From Bacteroidota bacterium (lineage in GTDB: Bacteria > Bacteroidota > Bacteroidia > 2-12-FULL-35-15), in contig JAOQAD010000027.1 of assembly GCA_025963775.1 (NCBI GenBank), forward strand, positions 62,001 to 126,000: a DNA stretch of 64,000 bases, given 5' to 3'. Under the pieces are notes generated by a model. That model saw nothing but the letters and a program-made list of their open reading frames with translations, had not been told where the DNA came from and did not search any database. The number at the start of each line of letters is the position of its first letter. Positions within the stretch are counted from its first letter, which is position 1. Positions 24,908 to 33,249 of this stretch are shown piece after piece. The translations under genes and the position numbers were made by a program.

Positions 24908-26332
24908 ATGAAAAAATTCCTGTTCACCAGCTTTTTCCTTCTTTCACTGCTTTCCGCTGCCCAGGATGTAACCATCAAAGGCAGCGCGAAACCGTATGCA
25001 GAAAAGGAGATCGGCCTCTGGGTGTACAGCGACAGGATCTCAGGCATACAAAAACAGCTGAGCTATACCGATATTGATTCCGCAGGTAATTTCAGCTTCC
25101 AGTTCAACAGCAAAAGTATCCAGTATATTATTTTTAAGATCGACAAGCACATTGCCTCCATGTATATACAGCCCGGCGCTTCTTACGATGTCATCATCGC
25201 GCCGCCTGATTCAGATACCTACCAGAACCCGAATCTCGAACACGATGTAAAACTTTCCATAAAGCTATACAGTAAGATCGAGATCAATGCGCTCACGATG
25301 GATTACGACAAGCGCTTCGATGATTTTCTCACTGTTAACTACAATGATTTCCTGAAGCGTGCCCCGCAGAAGAAGATCGATTCGTTCCGCCTTGCCATGA
25401 ACAGCTATTACTCTACGGTAACAAATCCGTTCTTCAATAATTACATCGCTTATTCCATCGCCTCGCTCGAGAAGAACACGAAGATGAGCGAGAAGAAACT
25501 CTACGAGGCCTATCTCATGAACAAGCCCGTATTGTACGAGCACCCGGAGTACATGAATTTTTTCAACTCCTTTTACAAGCAGAAGCTGCAGAATTTTGCG
25601 CTCAGCAAGCAGGGCAATGACATGTATTTTATCATGAACGACAGGGCAAGCTACCCTGCAGCAGTGAATGCGCTTCGCCGTGCATCCTTTGTACCGAACG
25701 ATACCATTGCCGAGCTGGTATTGCTGAAAGGATTGTACGAAACCTATTACGACGGCACTTTTAAAAAGCCCGCTATCAAAGCCATCCTGCAGCAAATGGC
25801 GGCGGAGAGCAAGATCCCGGAGCATCAGAAGATCGCGCAGAATATCCTGGGCTCTTTCTCCAATCTGCAGAAAGGCACACAGGCACCTGCCTTTGAACTC
25901 CCTGATAAAACAGGGCAAACACACAGCCTCGATGAGCTGCGCAATAAAAAATTCGTTTACTTAATGTTCTTCGATGACGATTGCTCCGCCTGTATGGAGC
26001 AGATGAAAGTGATCCCGGCATTAAAAAAGACATACGGTGAACAGATCGTGTTTGTGGGCATTTCCACGGACAAGACAAATACGGAGCTGAAAAATTTCCA
26101 GTTGAAGAACCCAAAATACGACTGGCTGTTTGTGTATGACAATACCAACGGGCAGCTGAAAAAAGATTACGAGATCGTTTCCCTGCCTGCATATTTTGTG
26201 ATCGGGCCGGATGGAAAATTCATCCAGGTGCCTGCAGACAGTCCGGCAGAAGACATTGAGCAGGTTTTCTTCGACCTTACCAAAGTAAAAAGTAAGCTGC
26301 ATGGGGTTGGGAACAAGCAAAACCAGCGATAG
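24908..26332 (+). CDS. TlpA-like thioredoxin-family exported protein
   Basis: The 474-residue protein has a signal peptide (MKKFLFTSFFLLSLLSAAQDV) and a beta-sandwich-like domain up to about residue 115 (VTIKGSAKPYAEKEIGLWVY). A helical middle region follows, and then a C-terminal AhpC/TSA-thioredoxin domain from about 320 (GTQAPAFELPDKTGQTHSLDEL). The redox pair is C359-S-A-C362 (DDDCSACMEQM), followed by the cis-proline region SLPAYFVIGPDG. Such proteins act as periplasmic disulfide oxidoreductases in Bacteroidota. The CSAC active site is slightly unusual compared with CxPC. The partner is unknown. Confidence 0.88.
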   Translation: MKKFLFTSFFLLSLLSAAQDVTIKGSAKPYAEKEIGLWVYSDRISGIQKQLSYTDIDSAGNFSFQFNSKSIQYIIFKIDKHIASMYIQPGASYDVIIAPPDSDTYQNPNLEHDVKLSIKLYSKIEINALTMDYDKRFDDFLTVNYNDFLKRAPQKKIDSFRLAMNSYYSTVTNPFFNNYIAYSIASLEKNTKMSEKKLYEAYLMNKPVLYEHPEYMNFFNSFYKQKLQNFALSKQGNDMYFIMNDRASYPAAVNALRRASFVPNDTIAELVLLKGLYETYYDGTFKKPAIKAILQQMAAESKIPEHQKIAQNILGSFSNLQKGTQAPAFELPDKTGQTHSLDELRNKKFVYLMFFDDDCSACMEQMKVIPALKKTYGEQIVFVGISTDKTNTELKNFQLKNPKYDWLFVYDNTNGQLKKDYEIVSLPAYFVIGPDGKFIQVPADSPAEDIEQVFFDLTKVKSKLHGVGNKQNQR

Positions 26333-26344
26333 TTAGTAGTTAGT

Positions 26345-26383
26345 AGTTGGGAGTTGGGAGTTGGGAGTTGGGAGTTGGGAGTT
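26345..26383. repeat. Tandem 7-bp repeat (AGTTGGG)
   Basis: Five exact copies of AGTTGGG (26345-26379) are followed by AGTT and preceded by the variant AGTTAGT copies, just after the TlpA-like stop. The tract probably arose by replication slippage and should vary in copy number between strains. Confidence 0.9.
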
Positions 26384-26410
26384 ATTGTAGTTTTGGCTTA
26401 GTAGTTTGTA

Positions 26411-26474
26411 GTCATTGCGAGCGGTAGCGAAGCAATCTCATTCTTTTAGCAGATTGCTTCGCTACCGCAATGAC
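26411..26474. repeat. 'GTCATTGC' palindromic repeat, copy 2 (inverted pair)
   Basis: GTCATTGCGAGCGGTAGCG followed by AAGCAATCT (26411-26438) is mirrored by AGATTGCTTCGCTACC and GCAATGAC (26451-26474). The two form a long hairpin with a short A/T-rich loop between the convergent TlpA-like and Nudix genes. It belongs to the same family as 20072-20103 and may also terminate transcription in both directions. Confidence 0.85.
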
Positions 26475-26482
26475 GTTCCGGC

Positions 26483-27088
26483 TCAGAGCTTTTCGATCAA
26501 ATCCAAAATTGAAGGAAAGGTATTTTCCCGCACCATTTTAAAATCCGCCGGCCTGATCCATTTCACATCCGTGATCCCTTCTTCTGCCTGGGGCATCGGT
26601 TTGGCGGGATCCGAACAATTCATTTCAAACCAGTAAGTAGGCTTTAAAACGGCTTTATCATCGAGGTAATACGTGTGATACGTAGTTGGCAGCTCCCTGG
26701 TGACTGTAAGCCCGCCAATGCCGCACTCTTCCTCCACTTCCCGCACAGCGGCGTCCTTAATGGCTTCTTTCTTCTCCACCTTTCCTTTTGGAAGGTCCCA
26801 TTTCCCGTTCCTGTAGATGAAGAGGTATTCATTGTTCGGATTTTTTACCAGTCCGCCGGCAGCCTCCACCACTTTGAACATTCCCCGGAACCATCCGAAC
26901 AGCTGCTCTTCATCGGCATTATAAAAACGGATCTCCTTTATTTCATTGCTGTTTGCAAGCGTAGCATAAAAGTCTGTCATCTCCTTTTCCGAGGCAACAT
27001 TTATTAAAATAAAGCCGGCCGGAGGCTCGGAAAGGCTATAATCACTGACCAGGCGTATGGTTTTACCGGATGAAGTTATCTTAATCAT
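26483..27088 (-). CDS. Nudix hydrolase
   Basis: The 201-residue protein has an N-terminal domain of about 70 residues and a Nudix domain after it. The Nudix box spans residues 102-124: G102 opens it and REVEEECG (116-123) carries the metal-binding glutamates. The preceding YRNGKWDLPKGK is the usual lead-in. Nudix enzymes hydrolyse nucleoside diphosphates linked to another moiety, and the substrate cannot be predicted. This two-part architecture is common in Bacteroidota beside pyrE, from which the gene is divergent here. Confidence 0.9.
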   Translation of the reverse strand: MIKITSSGKTIRLVSDYSLSEPPAGFILINVASEKEMTDFYATLANSNEIKEIRFYNADEEQLFGWFRGMFKVVEAAGGLVKNPNNEYLFIYRNGKWDLPKGKVEKKEAIKDAAVREVEEECGIGGLTVTRELPTTYHTYYLDDKAVLKPTYWFEMNCSDPAKPMPQAEEGITDVKWIRPADFKMVRENTFPSILDLIEKL

Positions 27089-27135
27089 TGTTAGATTTGT
27101 TAATTAAATTTTAAATGCCGCCCCAATAGTTTTGG

Positions 27136-27143
27136 TATATTTG
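27136..27143 (+). promoter_or_regulatory. Putative -7 promoter element of pyrE, abutting the start codon
   Basis: TATATTTG ends only 4 bases before the pyrE ATG at 27148. If used, transcription would begin at about the start codon, giving a leaderless mRNA. Confidence 0.45.
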
Positions 27144-27147
27144 CAGC

Positions 27148-27801
27148 ATGATATTGAACGATGAATCTGCCTTGAAAGTTGCCGAATTCCTGCTGCAAAT
27201 CAAAGCAATTAAACTACAGCCGAATAAACCTTTTACATGGGCTTCCGGATGGAAATCCCCGATTTATTGTGATAACCGCGTTACATTATCCTACCCAAAG
27301 GTACGAACTTATATCCGCCAGCAATTTGTAAATGCAATCAATGAAAAATATGCCAAGCCGGATGTGATCGCGGGGGTTGCAACAGGCGGTATTGCACAGG
27401 GTGCGCTTGTGGCGCAGGAACTGGGCCTGCCTTTCGTTTATATCCGCTCCGAGGCAAAAAAGCACGGGCTTACGAACATGATCGAAGGTGTGGTGGAGAA
27501 GGGACAATCTGTAGTGGTGATCGAAGACCTCATCTCAACCGGCGGAAGCAGCTTAAAAGCTGTGGAAGCATTGCGTGAAGCAGGATGTGAAGTGAAAGGA
27601 ATGGCTGCCATCTTTACCTACGGCTTCCAGGCAGCGGAAGACAATTTCAAGAATGCCAAATGCAAGCTTCTTACGCTCAGCGATTATGAAACCCTGATCA
27701 GGCAGGCGCTTCAATCGAAATACGTTACCGAAAAAGACCTGAAATCATTGCAGGAATGGCGTGAGAACCCTGCCGAATGGGGAAAGCTGGTAGGCAGCTA
27801 A
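27148..27801 (+). CDS. pyrE: Orotate phosphoribosyltransferase
   Basis: The 217-residue enzyme has the PyrE start (AEFLLQIKAIKLQPNKPFTWASGWKSPIYCDNR), the internal GVATGGIAQGALVAQELGLP and YIRSEAKKHG, and the PRPP-binding motif VVVIEDLISTGGSS. It makes orotidine 5'-phosphate from orotate and PRPP in pyrimidine synthesis. The start at 27148 matches the family and leaves no room for a ribosome-binding site after the promoter. Confidence 0.97.
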   Translation: MILNDESALKVAEFLLQIKAIKLQPNKPFTWASGWKSPIYCDNRVTLSYPKVRTYIRQQFVNAINEKYAKPDVIAGVATGGIAQGALVAQELGLPFVYIRSEAKKHGLTNMIEGVVEKGQSVVVIEDLISTGGSSLKAVEALREAGCEVKGMAAIFTYGFQAAEDNFKNAKCKLLTLSDYETLIRQALQSKYVTEKDLKSLQEWRENPAEWGKLVGS

Positions 27802-27860
27802 AATATAACCGTTGCCGGTTACCAGATTCGTAAATTCGTTTAATTCGTTATCCGTACCTT

Positions 27861-28265
27861 ATGTCACAAACAAAACTTCAAAGCGATATCGTGGAGATCA
27901 ATAACTCCGCCCAGCATATTTTCAATTACTTAAGCGATTTCCGCAACTTCGAAACGCTGATGCCTCCGCAGGTTACCAACTGGCAGTCGACAGCGGATGA
28001 ATGCTCCTTCACCATCAACGGGATGGCCACCATCGGCATGAAGATCATCGAGAAAACTCCTGTTTCAAAGATTACGATTACTTCCAGCGGGAAAGTGCCT
28101 TTTGAGTTCAAATTATTTGTGCTTATTGAAGAGAAAGGCCCTGACAATTGCACCGGGCAGCTCCTGTTCGAATCGGACATGAACATGATGCTGAAAATGA
28201 TGGTGGAAAAGCCGCTTGGTAATTTCTTCAACATGCTCGCTCAGAAAATGAAAGAGATCAAATAA
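27861..28265 (+). CDS. SRPBCC (START-like) family protein
   Basis: The 134-residue protein has the helix-grip pattern of polyketide-cyclase/SRPBCC domains: SDIVEINNSAQHIFNYLSDFRNFETLMPPQVTNWQ, then alternating strands (CSFTINGMATIGMKIIEKTPVSKITITSSGKVPFEFKLFVLI) and a long C-terminal helix (GNFFNMLAQKMKEI). These domains bind hydrophobic ligands in a deep pocket. The ligand is unknown. It lies 59 bases after pyrE in the same direction, an arrangement common in Bacteroidota, and could share its transcript. Confidence 0.9.
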   Translation: MSQTKLQSDIVEINNSAQHIFNYLSDFRNFETLMPPQVTNWQSTADECSFTINGMATIGMKIIEKTPVSKITITSSGKVPFEFKLFVLIEEKGPDNCTGQLLFESDMNMMLKMMVEKPLGNFFNMLAQKMKEIK

Positions 28266-28636
28266 GCGTCAGTTCGAGTGTCTTCAAATTTATTCTGCTA
28301 ACAACACTTCCCGATACTCTCCCTTTGGCCGCACCCGATTGACATTAGCGTCAGTTCGAGTGTTTTCTGACGATAGGAAGAAAACGTATCGAGAACAAGC
28401 TAACTGATTCATTCTGTATTCAACACTTCTCGAGAAGTTTATCCTGAGCGGAGCCGAAGGGCTCCACTACGTTCCGCACTCGATTGACATAGCGTTTAAA
28501 GCGTCAGTTCGAGTGTCTTCAAATTCATTCTGCTAACAACATTTCCCGATATTCTCCCTTTGGCCGCACCCGATTGACATTAGCGTCAGTTCGAGTGTTT
28601 TCTGACGATAGGAAGAAAACGTATCGAGAACAAGCT
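28266..28636. repeat. Duplicated 136-bp intergenic repeat with 'GTCAGTTCGAGTG' motifs
   Basis: Two 136-bp direct copies (28266-28401 and 28501-28636) differ at only three positions by eye and are separated by 99 bp. Each copy contains GCGTCAGTTCGAGTG twice, an internal hairpin (GTTTTC..GAAAAC), and ends TATCGAGAACAAGCT. The spacer contains ACTTCTCGAGAAGT, a further palindrome. A related short element sits at 61424-61463. No reading frame with coding character is present. Confidence 0.92.
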
Positions 28637-28643
28637 TATTAAT

Positions 28644-28682
28644 AAAAATCCCCGCTAAGCAAAATGTCTGGCAGGGATTTTT
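28644..28682 (-). terminator. Hairpin terminator for the T9SS cargo gene, probably bidirectional
   Basis: The arms AAAAATCCC (28644-28652) and GGGATTTTT (28674-28682) are exact reverse complements, with flanking A and T runs on either side. This suits termination of the minus-strand gene ending at 28702 and of plus-strand transcription from the SRPBCC side. Confidence 0.7.
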
Positions 28683-28701
28683 TTATGTGCTTGTATTGTT
28701 T

Positions 28702-29844
28702 TTACCTGATCACGTTGAACATCTGCTTTGCCTGCAGCTGCTTCTCGTCGGTAATGCGCAGTATGTAAGTTCCCTGTGCAAGCGAAGAGATCTCAAAGCT
28801 TAGCTGATTCTCGCCTGCAGTTGCTTTCATCGAACTTGTCAATTGTTTCTTGCCCATCATGTCGTACACCTCAACTGTCAGCATTTCTGATCCTTTTGAA
28901 TTGATCACAAGTGAAACGGAGCTCACCGCAGGATTCGGGTACACGTTTGTGATGAGCACATTGCTTTGTGCAGCCTGCTCGGCAATGCCCACAGAGAGGC
29001 AACTATTGGCGCAGGTACAATACGTGGTTGTTGCAGCGATCGTACCGATGTTGCCGTCCATTCCGCCTGCAGGATGAGCCGCATCGCAGATGTCAACATG
29101 CTGTGAAGATGTGCCGATAATTCCCGAATTAAAGCTTTGCCCTGTAATGGAAAATCCGCCGCAGCTGGTGGTTGCAGGGCCCGAAATGGTTGCGGAGTTG
29201 AACCAGTCGTGCTGCACAATGGCCATGCATTTTGAAAGCACAACACCTGTATTGGAATTGTAAAAATCGTGCACGATCTTCATGTAATTGTTATTGCTGA
29301 ATGTTGCGCCATAGCTGTTGTAAAAATCATTGGTCACCGTAAAATTACCGTTGTTGGTAAAGGCGCTGTTGTAAGCATTTCCGAAATCATTGTTGATGAG
29401 CATTGTTCCGTTGTTAACGAATGTCCCGATGGAATCGCCCATGAAGTTCATCGTGAAGCTGCCGGTGTTTGTGGACATCGCGCCATCTGCCGTAGCAAAG
29501 CGGATCCCGGTAAGCGTCCCGAAGTTAAAGAAATCCGATCCGGTATCGATGATCAGCAGGCTGTCGATATCCGCAGATCCGTAATTGTTGAAGGTACCGT
29601 TTGTGGTAACGGCAATGTTGCTTGAATTGATCGTTCCCTGGTTGCAGAGTGTTCCTCCATTCACAAGGATGTCCCCCGTAACAGTTGCCGTAGCGGCAAT
29701 GCAGAGCGTCATTCCTGAAGGCACCACATGCGCGCTTCCGTCTGTTCCGGTGATCGTAACCGTACAGGTACCGCATTGTGCAGCGGCTTGCATGCCGAGT
29801 GCCATCAATGCAAGAAAGACGATTTTTATGCAGTTGTTTTTCAT
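28702..29844 (-). CDS. Exported protein with type A T9SS sorting domain
   Basis: The 380-residue protein has a signal peptide (MKNNCIKIVFLALMALGMQAAAQ). A beta-helix-like middle region is full of asparagine-rich 'NNG' repeats (GTFNNYGS; GTFVNNGTMLINNDFG; FTNNGNFTVTNDFYN). The C-terminal domain is Por_Secre_tail (VYPNPAVSSVSLVINSKG...YDMMGKKQL...SLAQGTYILRITDEKQLQAKQMFNVIR). That domain directs export by the type IX system and is usually cleaved on anchoring to the surface. Its job is unknown; an adhesive role is possible. It follows the CHU_C gene by 21 bases, so the two cargo proteins are probably co-expressed. Confidence 0.9.
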   Translation of the reverse strand: MKNNCIKIVFLALMALGMQAAAQCGTCTVTITGTDGSAHVVPSGMTLCIAATATVTGDILVNGGTLCNQGTINSSNIAVTTNGTFNNYGSADIDSLLIIDTGSDFFNFGTLTGIRFATADGAMSTNTGSFTMNFMGDSIGTFVNNGTMLINNDFGNAYNSAFTNNGNFTVTNDFYNSYGATFSNNNYMKIVHDFYNSNTGVVLSKCMAIVQHDWFNSATISGPATTSCGGFSITGQSFNSGIIGTSSQHVDICDAAHPAGGMDGNIGTIAATTTYCTCANSCLSVGIAEQAAQSNVLITNVYPNPAVSSVSLVINSKGSEMLTVEVYDMMGKKQLTSSMKATAGENQLSFEISSLAQGTYILRITDEKQLQAKQMFNVIR

Positions 29845-29865
29845 ATCTGTGTTTTTATTTTTGTT

Positions 29866-32800
29866 TTACCGGATCAAAGTTACTGAACCCTTCCGCTCAA
29901 TGAACTCGCCTCTTGAAGTTTTAAAGCGCACAAGGTACACGTACACTCCCAATTCACTCTTGTGCCCGGCATGCGTGCCATCCCAGCCCTCATTCACATC
30001 GGTGGTGGAAAACACTTTCAGTCCCCAGCGGTTGAACACATAAAATTCATAATCCGAAATGTTCACAAAGGAAGTAACCGGAATAAAAACGCTGTTCACA
30101 CCCGAGGGCCTGAATGCATTCGGAATAAATACCTGCGGGTCCTGGTAGGCTTCCGCGATGTTGGAAAGGCTGTTGTCGCTGAATCCATAGCTGTTGCCCA
30201 TGCCTTCCAGCGCTTCCACGTAATAGTTGAACACGCCCTGCCCCTGCATGATCATTGAAATGTCGTCGGTATATGTATTCGAATCTGTTCCCATGAATGG
30301 CACATTCGCAATGGGCACAGGATCCATCACGCCATCAATTCCCCTGTAAATGTTGTACGACATCACATTACCCTGCCAGTTCTCATAATCATTCCACACC
30401 AGCGAATTCGTAAAATCATTGTGACTGATCGCCTTCAGTAATATCGTCCTCCCGATGTTCGTCTGGATGCCGTCATAACCGCAGCTGTCCACATTGATCA
30501 TTTTGTAATAGTAGCTGTATTTATCAGTATGAACATTCGCATCTGTGAAAACAACCGGCGTATTGCCTGTTGCAGCAACGGTTCCGACATGCGAGAAATT
30601 AGCAGATACCGTATCGTAAGAGCGCATGATCTTGTAAGCGAGGGAAGATGCCGCTGTGTCCACATGGCAGGTCACGATCACCCTGTCGGGATCGGCAACG
30701 CTCACTTTTCTCAGGTAAGTGAACAAAGGCGGCACCGGCGCTGCGGAATAAAATGAATACCTGTTGGAGGAAGCCGTCTTCGTGCCGGAAGCATCAAAAG
30801 CTTCGACCTTAAAATAATAGGTTAAGTTGGGTGGCAGCGGGCCTGCAGTGTACGTGAGCACTCCCGGAGCAACCGTGCCTATGAGCGTATAAGGCCCTGC
30901 AGCGCTTGTGCCCGACTGATAAATCCGGTAACCAGCGAGGCCGGTTCCGATCGTCGGATAAGCATTCCAGTTTAAGATCGCGCTGCGCGCACATACATCT
31001 GCTGTGGCGGATAAATGAATGGTTTTGAAAATGATCCCGAGCGGACTTACATTTCCGCAGCTGTCGTAAGCAGTGAGGCGGTATTGCTCGGAAGCATTGC
31101 CTGCTGCGGAAAGCAGGTAGGTGTAATCCGTGCTCGTTAATCCGTACAGTGTATCCACCGGAATCCAGAGGCCGCTGTTGAAAATGTACACCACGTATGC
31201 TTCCACATCCGTTGCAGGATTCATGTTCCAGTTCATCAGCGCATGGTTGTTATCATCCACGCTGAGCGTATCGATCACGGGCGATGAAGGAACGACCGTA
31301 TTCAGGAATGTGCTTCCATCGAAAGAGGAAACAGAGGTGCAGCCTGCAGTATCATTCATTTCCACGCGGTAATTAATGTAGGCGTTGCAAATGTAGATCG
31401 TATCGATGTACGACAAATTAGTTGTTGTTCCCGTTACGGACCATACACCTGCAGGATATTCTTCGTAGATCGTGTAGACGCCGGAAGAGCTTGCCGGCAG
31501 CGGGCTTGCGATGGCATTCCATGTAAGCACAGCCGTTCCGTTGCCGGGATTGGTGACATTCAGCAGCATGGAATGCACAGTGTCAGCGGCCGGCGACAAT
31601 ACCTGCCCGAAGCAGCCCGAGCGCGTTGCGATGTAATAATACACCGAGGACAGCTGCGCATTTGCTCCCACATGCGTGTAGGTATTCTGCCCGATCGTGA
31701 AGATGCTGTCGAGCAAAGTATACGGCCCTGCTGCTGCCGGAGCAGTATAGAGCTGGTAGGAATTGAATGTCCCTCCGGTGTCTGTTGGCGGTGTCCAGGT
31801 AAGCACCACATCGCCATTCGGCTGAACGGCCACACACCTTGGCTGCGGCGAAGCCACCAGCGGCGGTGCGAGCACGGTGATGGATACTGTTGAGATCTTT
31901 TCAGCGGGGGCGGGACAAAAATCATCCTTCGTTTTAAATACGAAAGTATAAGTGTTTGAATTCCTGTTGCAGCCTGCGCCGGTTGAAATGTGATTGCAGC
32001 TGGTCTGCCAGTTGAACGTGGTGGAGGTACTTGCAGGGGCGGATGCCGGCGGCGCAGGAGATAAGGTAGCACAGGGCGGATTGGAGCAGCCTGCTGCCGC
32101 ATTTGTAAATCCTGCACCGAACTGGTTTCCGCTTGCAGAAATGGATAAGGTCTGCGGAGTGATGCCATCGGCAAGCAGGTCGGGATCGCTTGCATTGAGC
32201 GTGAAATTCACGACTGTGCCTGCCGGTACCGTATCCTGGTAAGTGGTGTAGGTAACGGCCGGAGGTGTATTGGATGCGCAGGGCAGCAATACGATCTGCA
32301 TCTCGCGGTAGATCTCCGCCACCAGCTGCCCGCATTTCCATGCTTCCACTTTTACCACAGTCACAAAGCTTCCCTGTGTGTACGAGGTGAATGAGATCTC
32401 TCCTGTAGCAGGATTGATCGTTGCCGGTACATTTGCAGGATTCTGAACTGTTCCCGGCAAAGGGCTGTTGTAGCTGTAGCCGGAAGTGAACAGCAATGGA
32501 AGCGGCTCTGTTGGCGGATTGTAGGAAGTCAAATAATCATCAAGCGGTTCCGCCCATGAATAATTCAATGAATCCAATTCCGGGTCATAGGCGTTGTGAT
32601 TGTAGCTGAAGGGAGTTCCGAGGCAGATCACCGTGCTTGGAAGCTCAAGGAATTTAGGGGACGAATCGAAGCAGGGGCTTGCATTCTGCCCGTTGTAACT
32701 GTACATGATCGCACGCAGGGTGTAGCCTTGCGCGGAAGGCGACTGCAGGTTGGAGATGGAGCCGTTGCGGCAGCAGCCTGTATAGGTGAACACCCATCCC

Positions 32801-33198
32801 TGTGGAGGAGGCACACCGCTCAGTGTAACAAGTCCCGACTGGTAGGTGGTTTCCTGCACAGCGCCGGTAACGGGCGTGGAGCTGGTAGGCCAGCCCGGCA
32901 TTGCCATCGCATCAGCGCAGGTAATGGAAGGGCCTGCGGCATTGCAGACCGGTGAAATATCGTTTTGTGAAACAAGGTTTAAGGTGATGGAAGTTGTTCC
33001 CGGGAGATTCGCCACATCCATGTTCACCAGCGGGGGAACGGCGGCGCCATTGCAATCGCGGTACAGCTTCATGGTAAAAATGTACTGTCCGCCGCCCTGG
33101 CAGGCCCATGTGATTTCCCCTCCCATCAAATGAGAGGCTTCCGCCCCCGGAGCAAGCAGGATGAAAAAGCAGGCAAGCAGTAGTAATCTCTTGAACAT
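29866..33198 (-). CDS. Large CHU_C (type B T9SS) surface protein with FN3-like repeats
   Basis: This protein of about 1110 residues begins with a signal peptide (MFKRLLLLACFFILLAPGAEA) and the recurrent Bacteroidota opening SHLMGGEITWACQGGGQYIFTMKLYRDC. A cysteine-containing N-terminal region and a cadherin/PKD-like stretch (TLNASDPDLLADG) come next, then several fibronectin-III-like modules (VLTWTPPTDTGGTFNSYQLYTA; ALMNWNMNPATDVEAYVVY; LNWNAYPTIGTGLAGYRIYQ). The CHU_C domain closes it (VFIPNAFRPSGVNSVFIP...YVFNRWGLKVF...WDGTHAGHKSELGVYVYLV). It is predicted to be exported by type IX secretion and held at the surface. The ATG at 33198 is preferred over 33249 because a promoter lies at 33219-33226. 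Confidence 0.92.
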   Translation of the reverse strand: MFKRLLLLACFFILLAPGAEASHLMGGEITWACQGGGQYIFTMKLYRDCNGAAVPPLVNMDVANLPGTTSITLNLVSQNDISPVCNAAGPSITCADAMAMPGWPTSSTPVTGAVQETTYQSGLVTLSGVPPPQGWVFTYTGCCRNGSISNLQSPSAQGYTLRAIMYSYNGQNASPCFDSSPKFLELPSTVICLGTPFSYNHNAYDPELDSLNYSWAEPLDDYLTSYNPPTEPLPLLFTSGYSYNSPLPGTVQNPANVPATINPATGEISFTSYTQGSFVTVVKVEAWKCGQLVAEIYREMQIVLLPCASNTPPAVTYTTYQDTVPAGTVVNFTLNASDPDLLADGITPQTLSISASGNQFGAGFTNAAAGCSNPPCATLSPAPPASAPASTSTTFNWQTSCNHISTGAGCNRNSNTYTFVFKTKDDFCPAPAEKISTVSITVLAPPLVASPQPRCVAVQPNGDVVLTWTPPTDTGGTFNSYQLYTAPAAAGPYTLLDSIFTIGQNTYTHVGANAQLSSVYYYIATRSGCFGQVLSPAADTVHSMLLNVTNPGNGTAVLTWNAIASPLPASSSGVYTIYEEYPAGVWSVTGTTTNLSYIDTIYICNAYINYRVEMNDTAGCTSVSSFDGSTFLNTVVPSSPVIDTLSVDDNNHALMNWNMNPATDVEAYVVYIFNSGLWIPVDTLYGLTSTDYTYLLSAAGNASEQYRLTAYDSCGNVSPLGIIFKTIHLSATADVCARSAILNWNAYPTIGTGLAGYRIYQSGTSAAGPYTLIGTVAPGVLTYTAGPLPPNLTYYFKVEAFDASGTKTASSNRYSFYSAAPVPPLFTYLRKVSVADPDRVIVTCHVDTAASSLAYKIMRSYDTVSANFSHVGTVAATGNTPVVFTDANVHTDKYSYYYKMINVDSCGYDGIQTNIGRTILLKAISHNDFTNSLVWNDYENWQGNVMSYNIYRGIDGVMDPVPIANVPFMGTDSNTYTDDISMIMQGQGVFNYYVEALEGMGNSYGFSDNSLSNIAEAYQDPQVFIPNAFRPSGVNSVFIPVTSFVNISDYEFYVFNRWGLKVFSTTDVNEGWDGTHAGHKSELGVYVYLVRFKTSRGEFIERKGSVTLIR

Positions 33199-33218
33199 TT
33201 TATAATCAGCGATAGCTA

Positions 33219-33226
33219 CAAATTTA
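33219..33226 (-). promoter_or_regulatory. Putative -7 promoter element for the CHU_C/T9SS cargo pair
   Basis: Plus-strand CAAATTTA is TAAATTTG on the minus strand (TAnnTTTG), 20 bases upstream of the ATG at 33198. Confidence 0.45.
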
Positions 33227-33249
33227 CTGAAATTGAGCCGCTTAACCAA

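Noticed and set aside
28266-28636. Possible CRISPR array from the repeated GTTCGAGTG motifs
   Set aside because: The repeats have a long period (about 235 bp for the main unit), the 'spacers' are themselves duplicated, and no cas gene is near.
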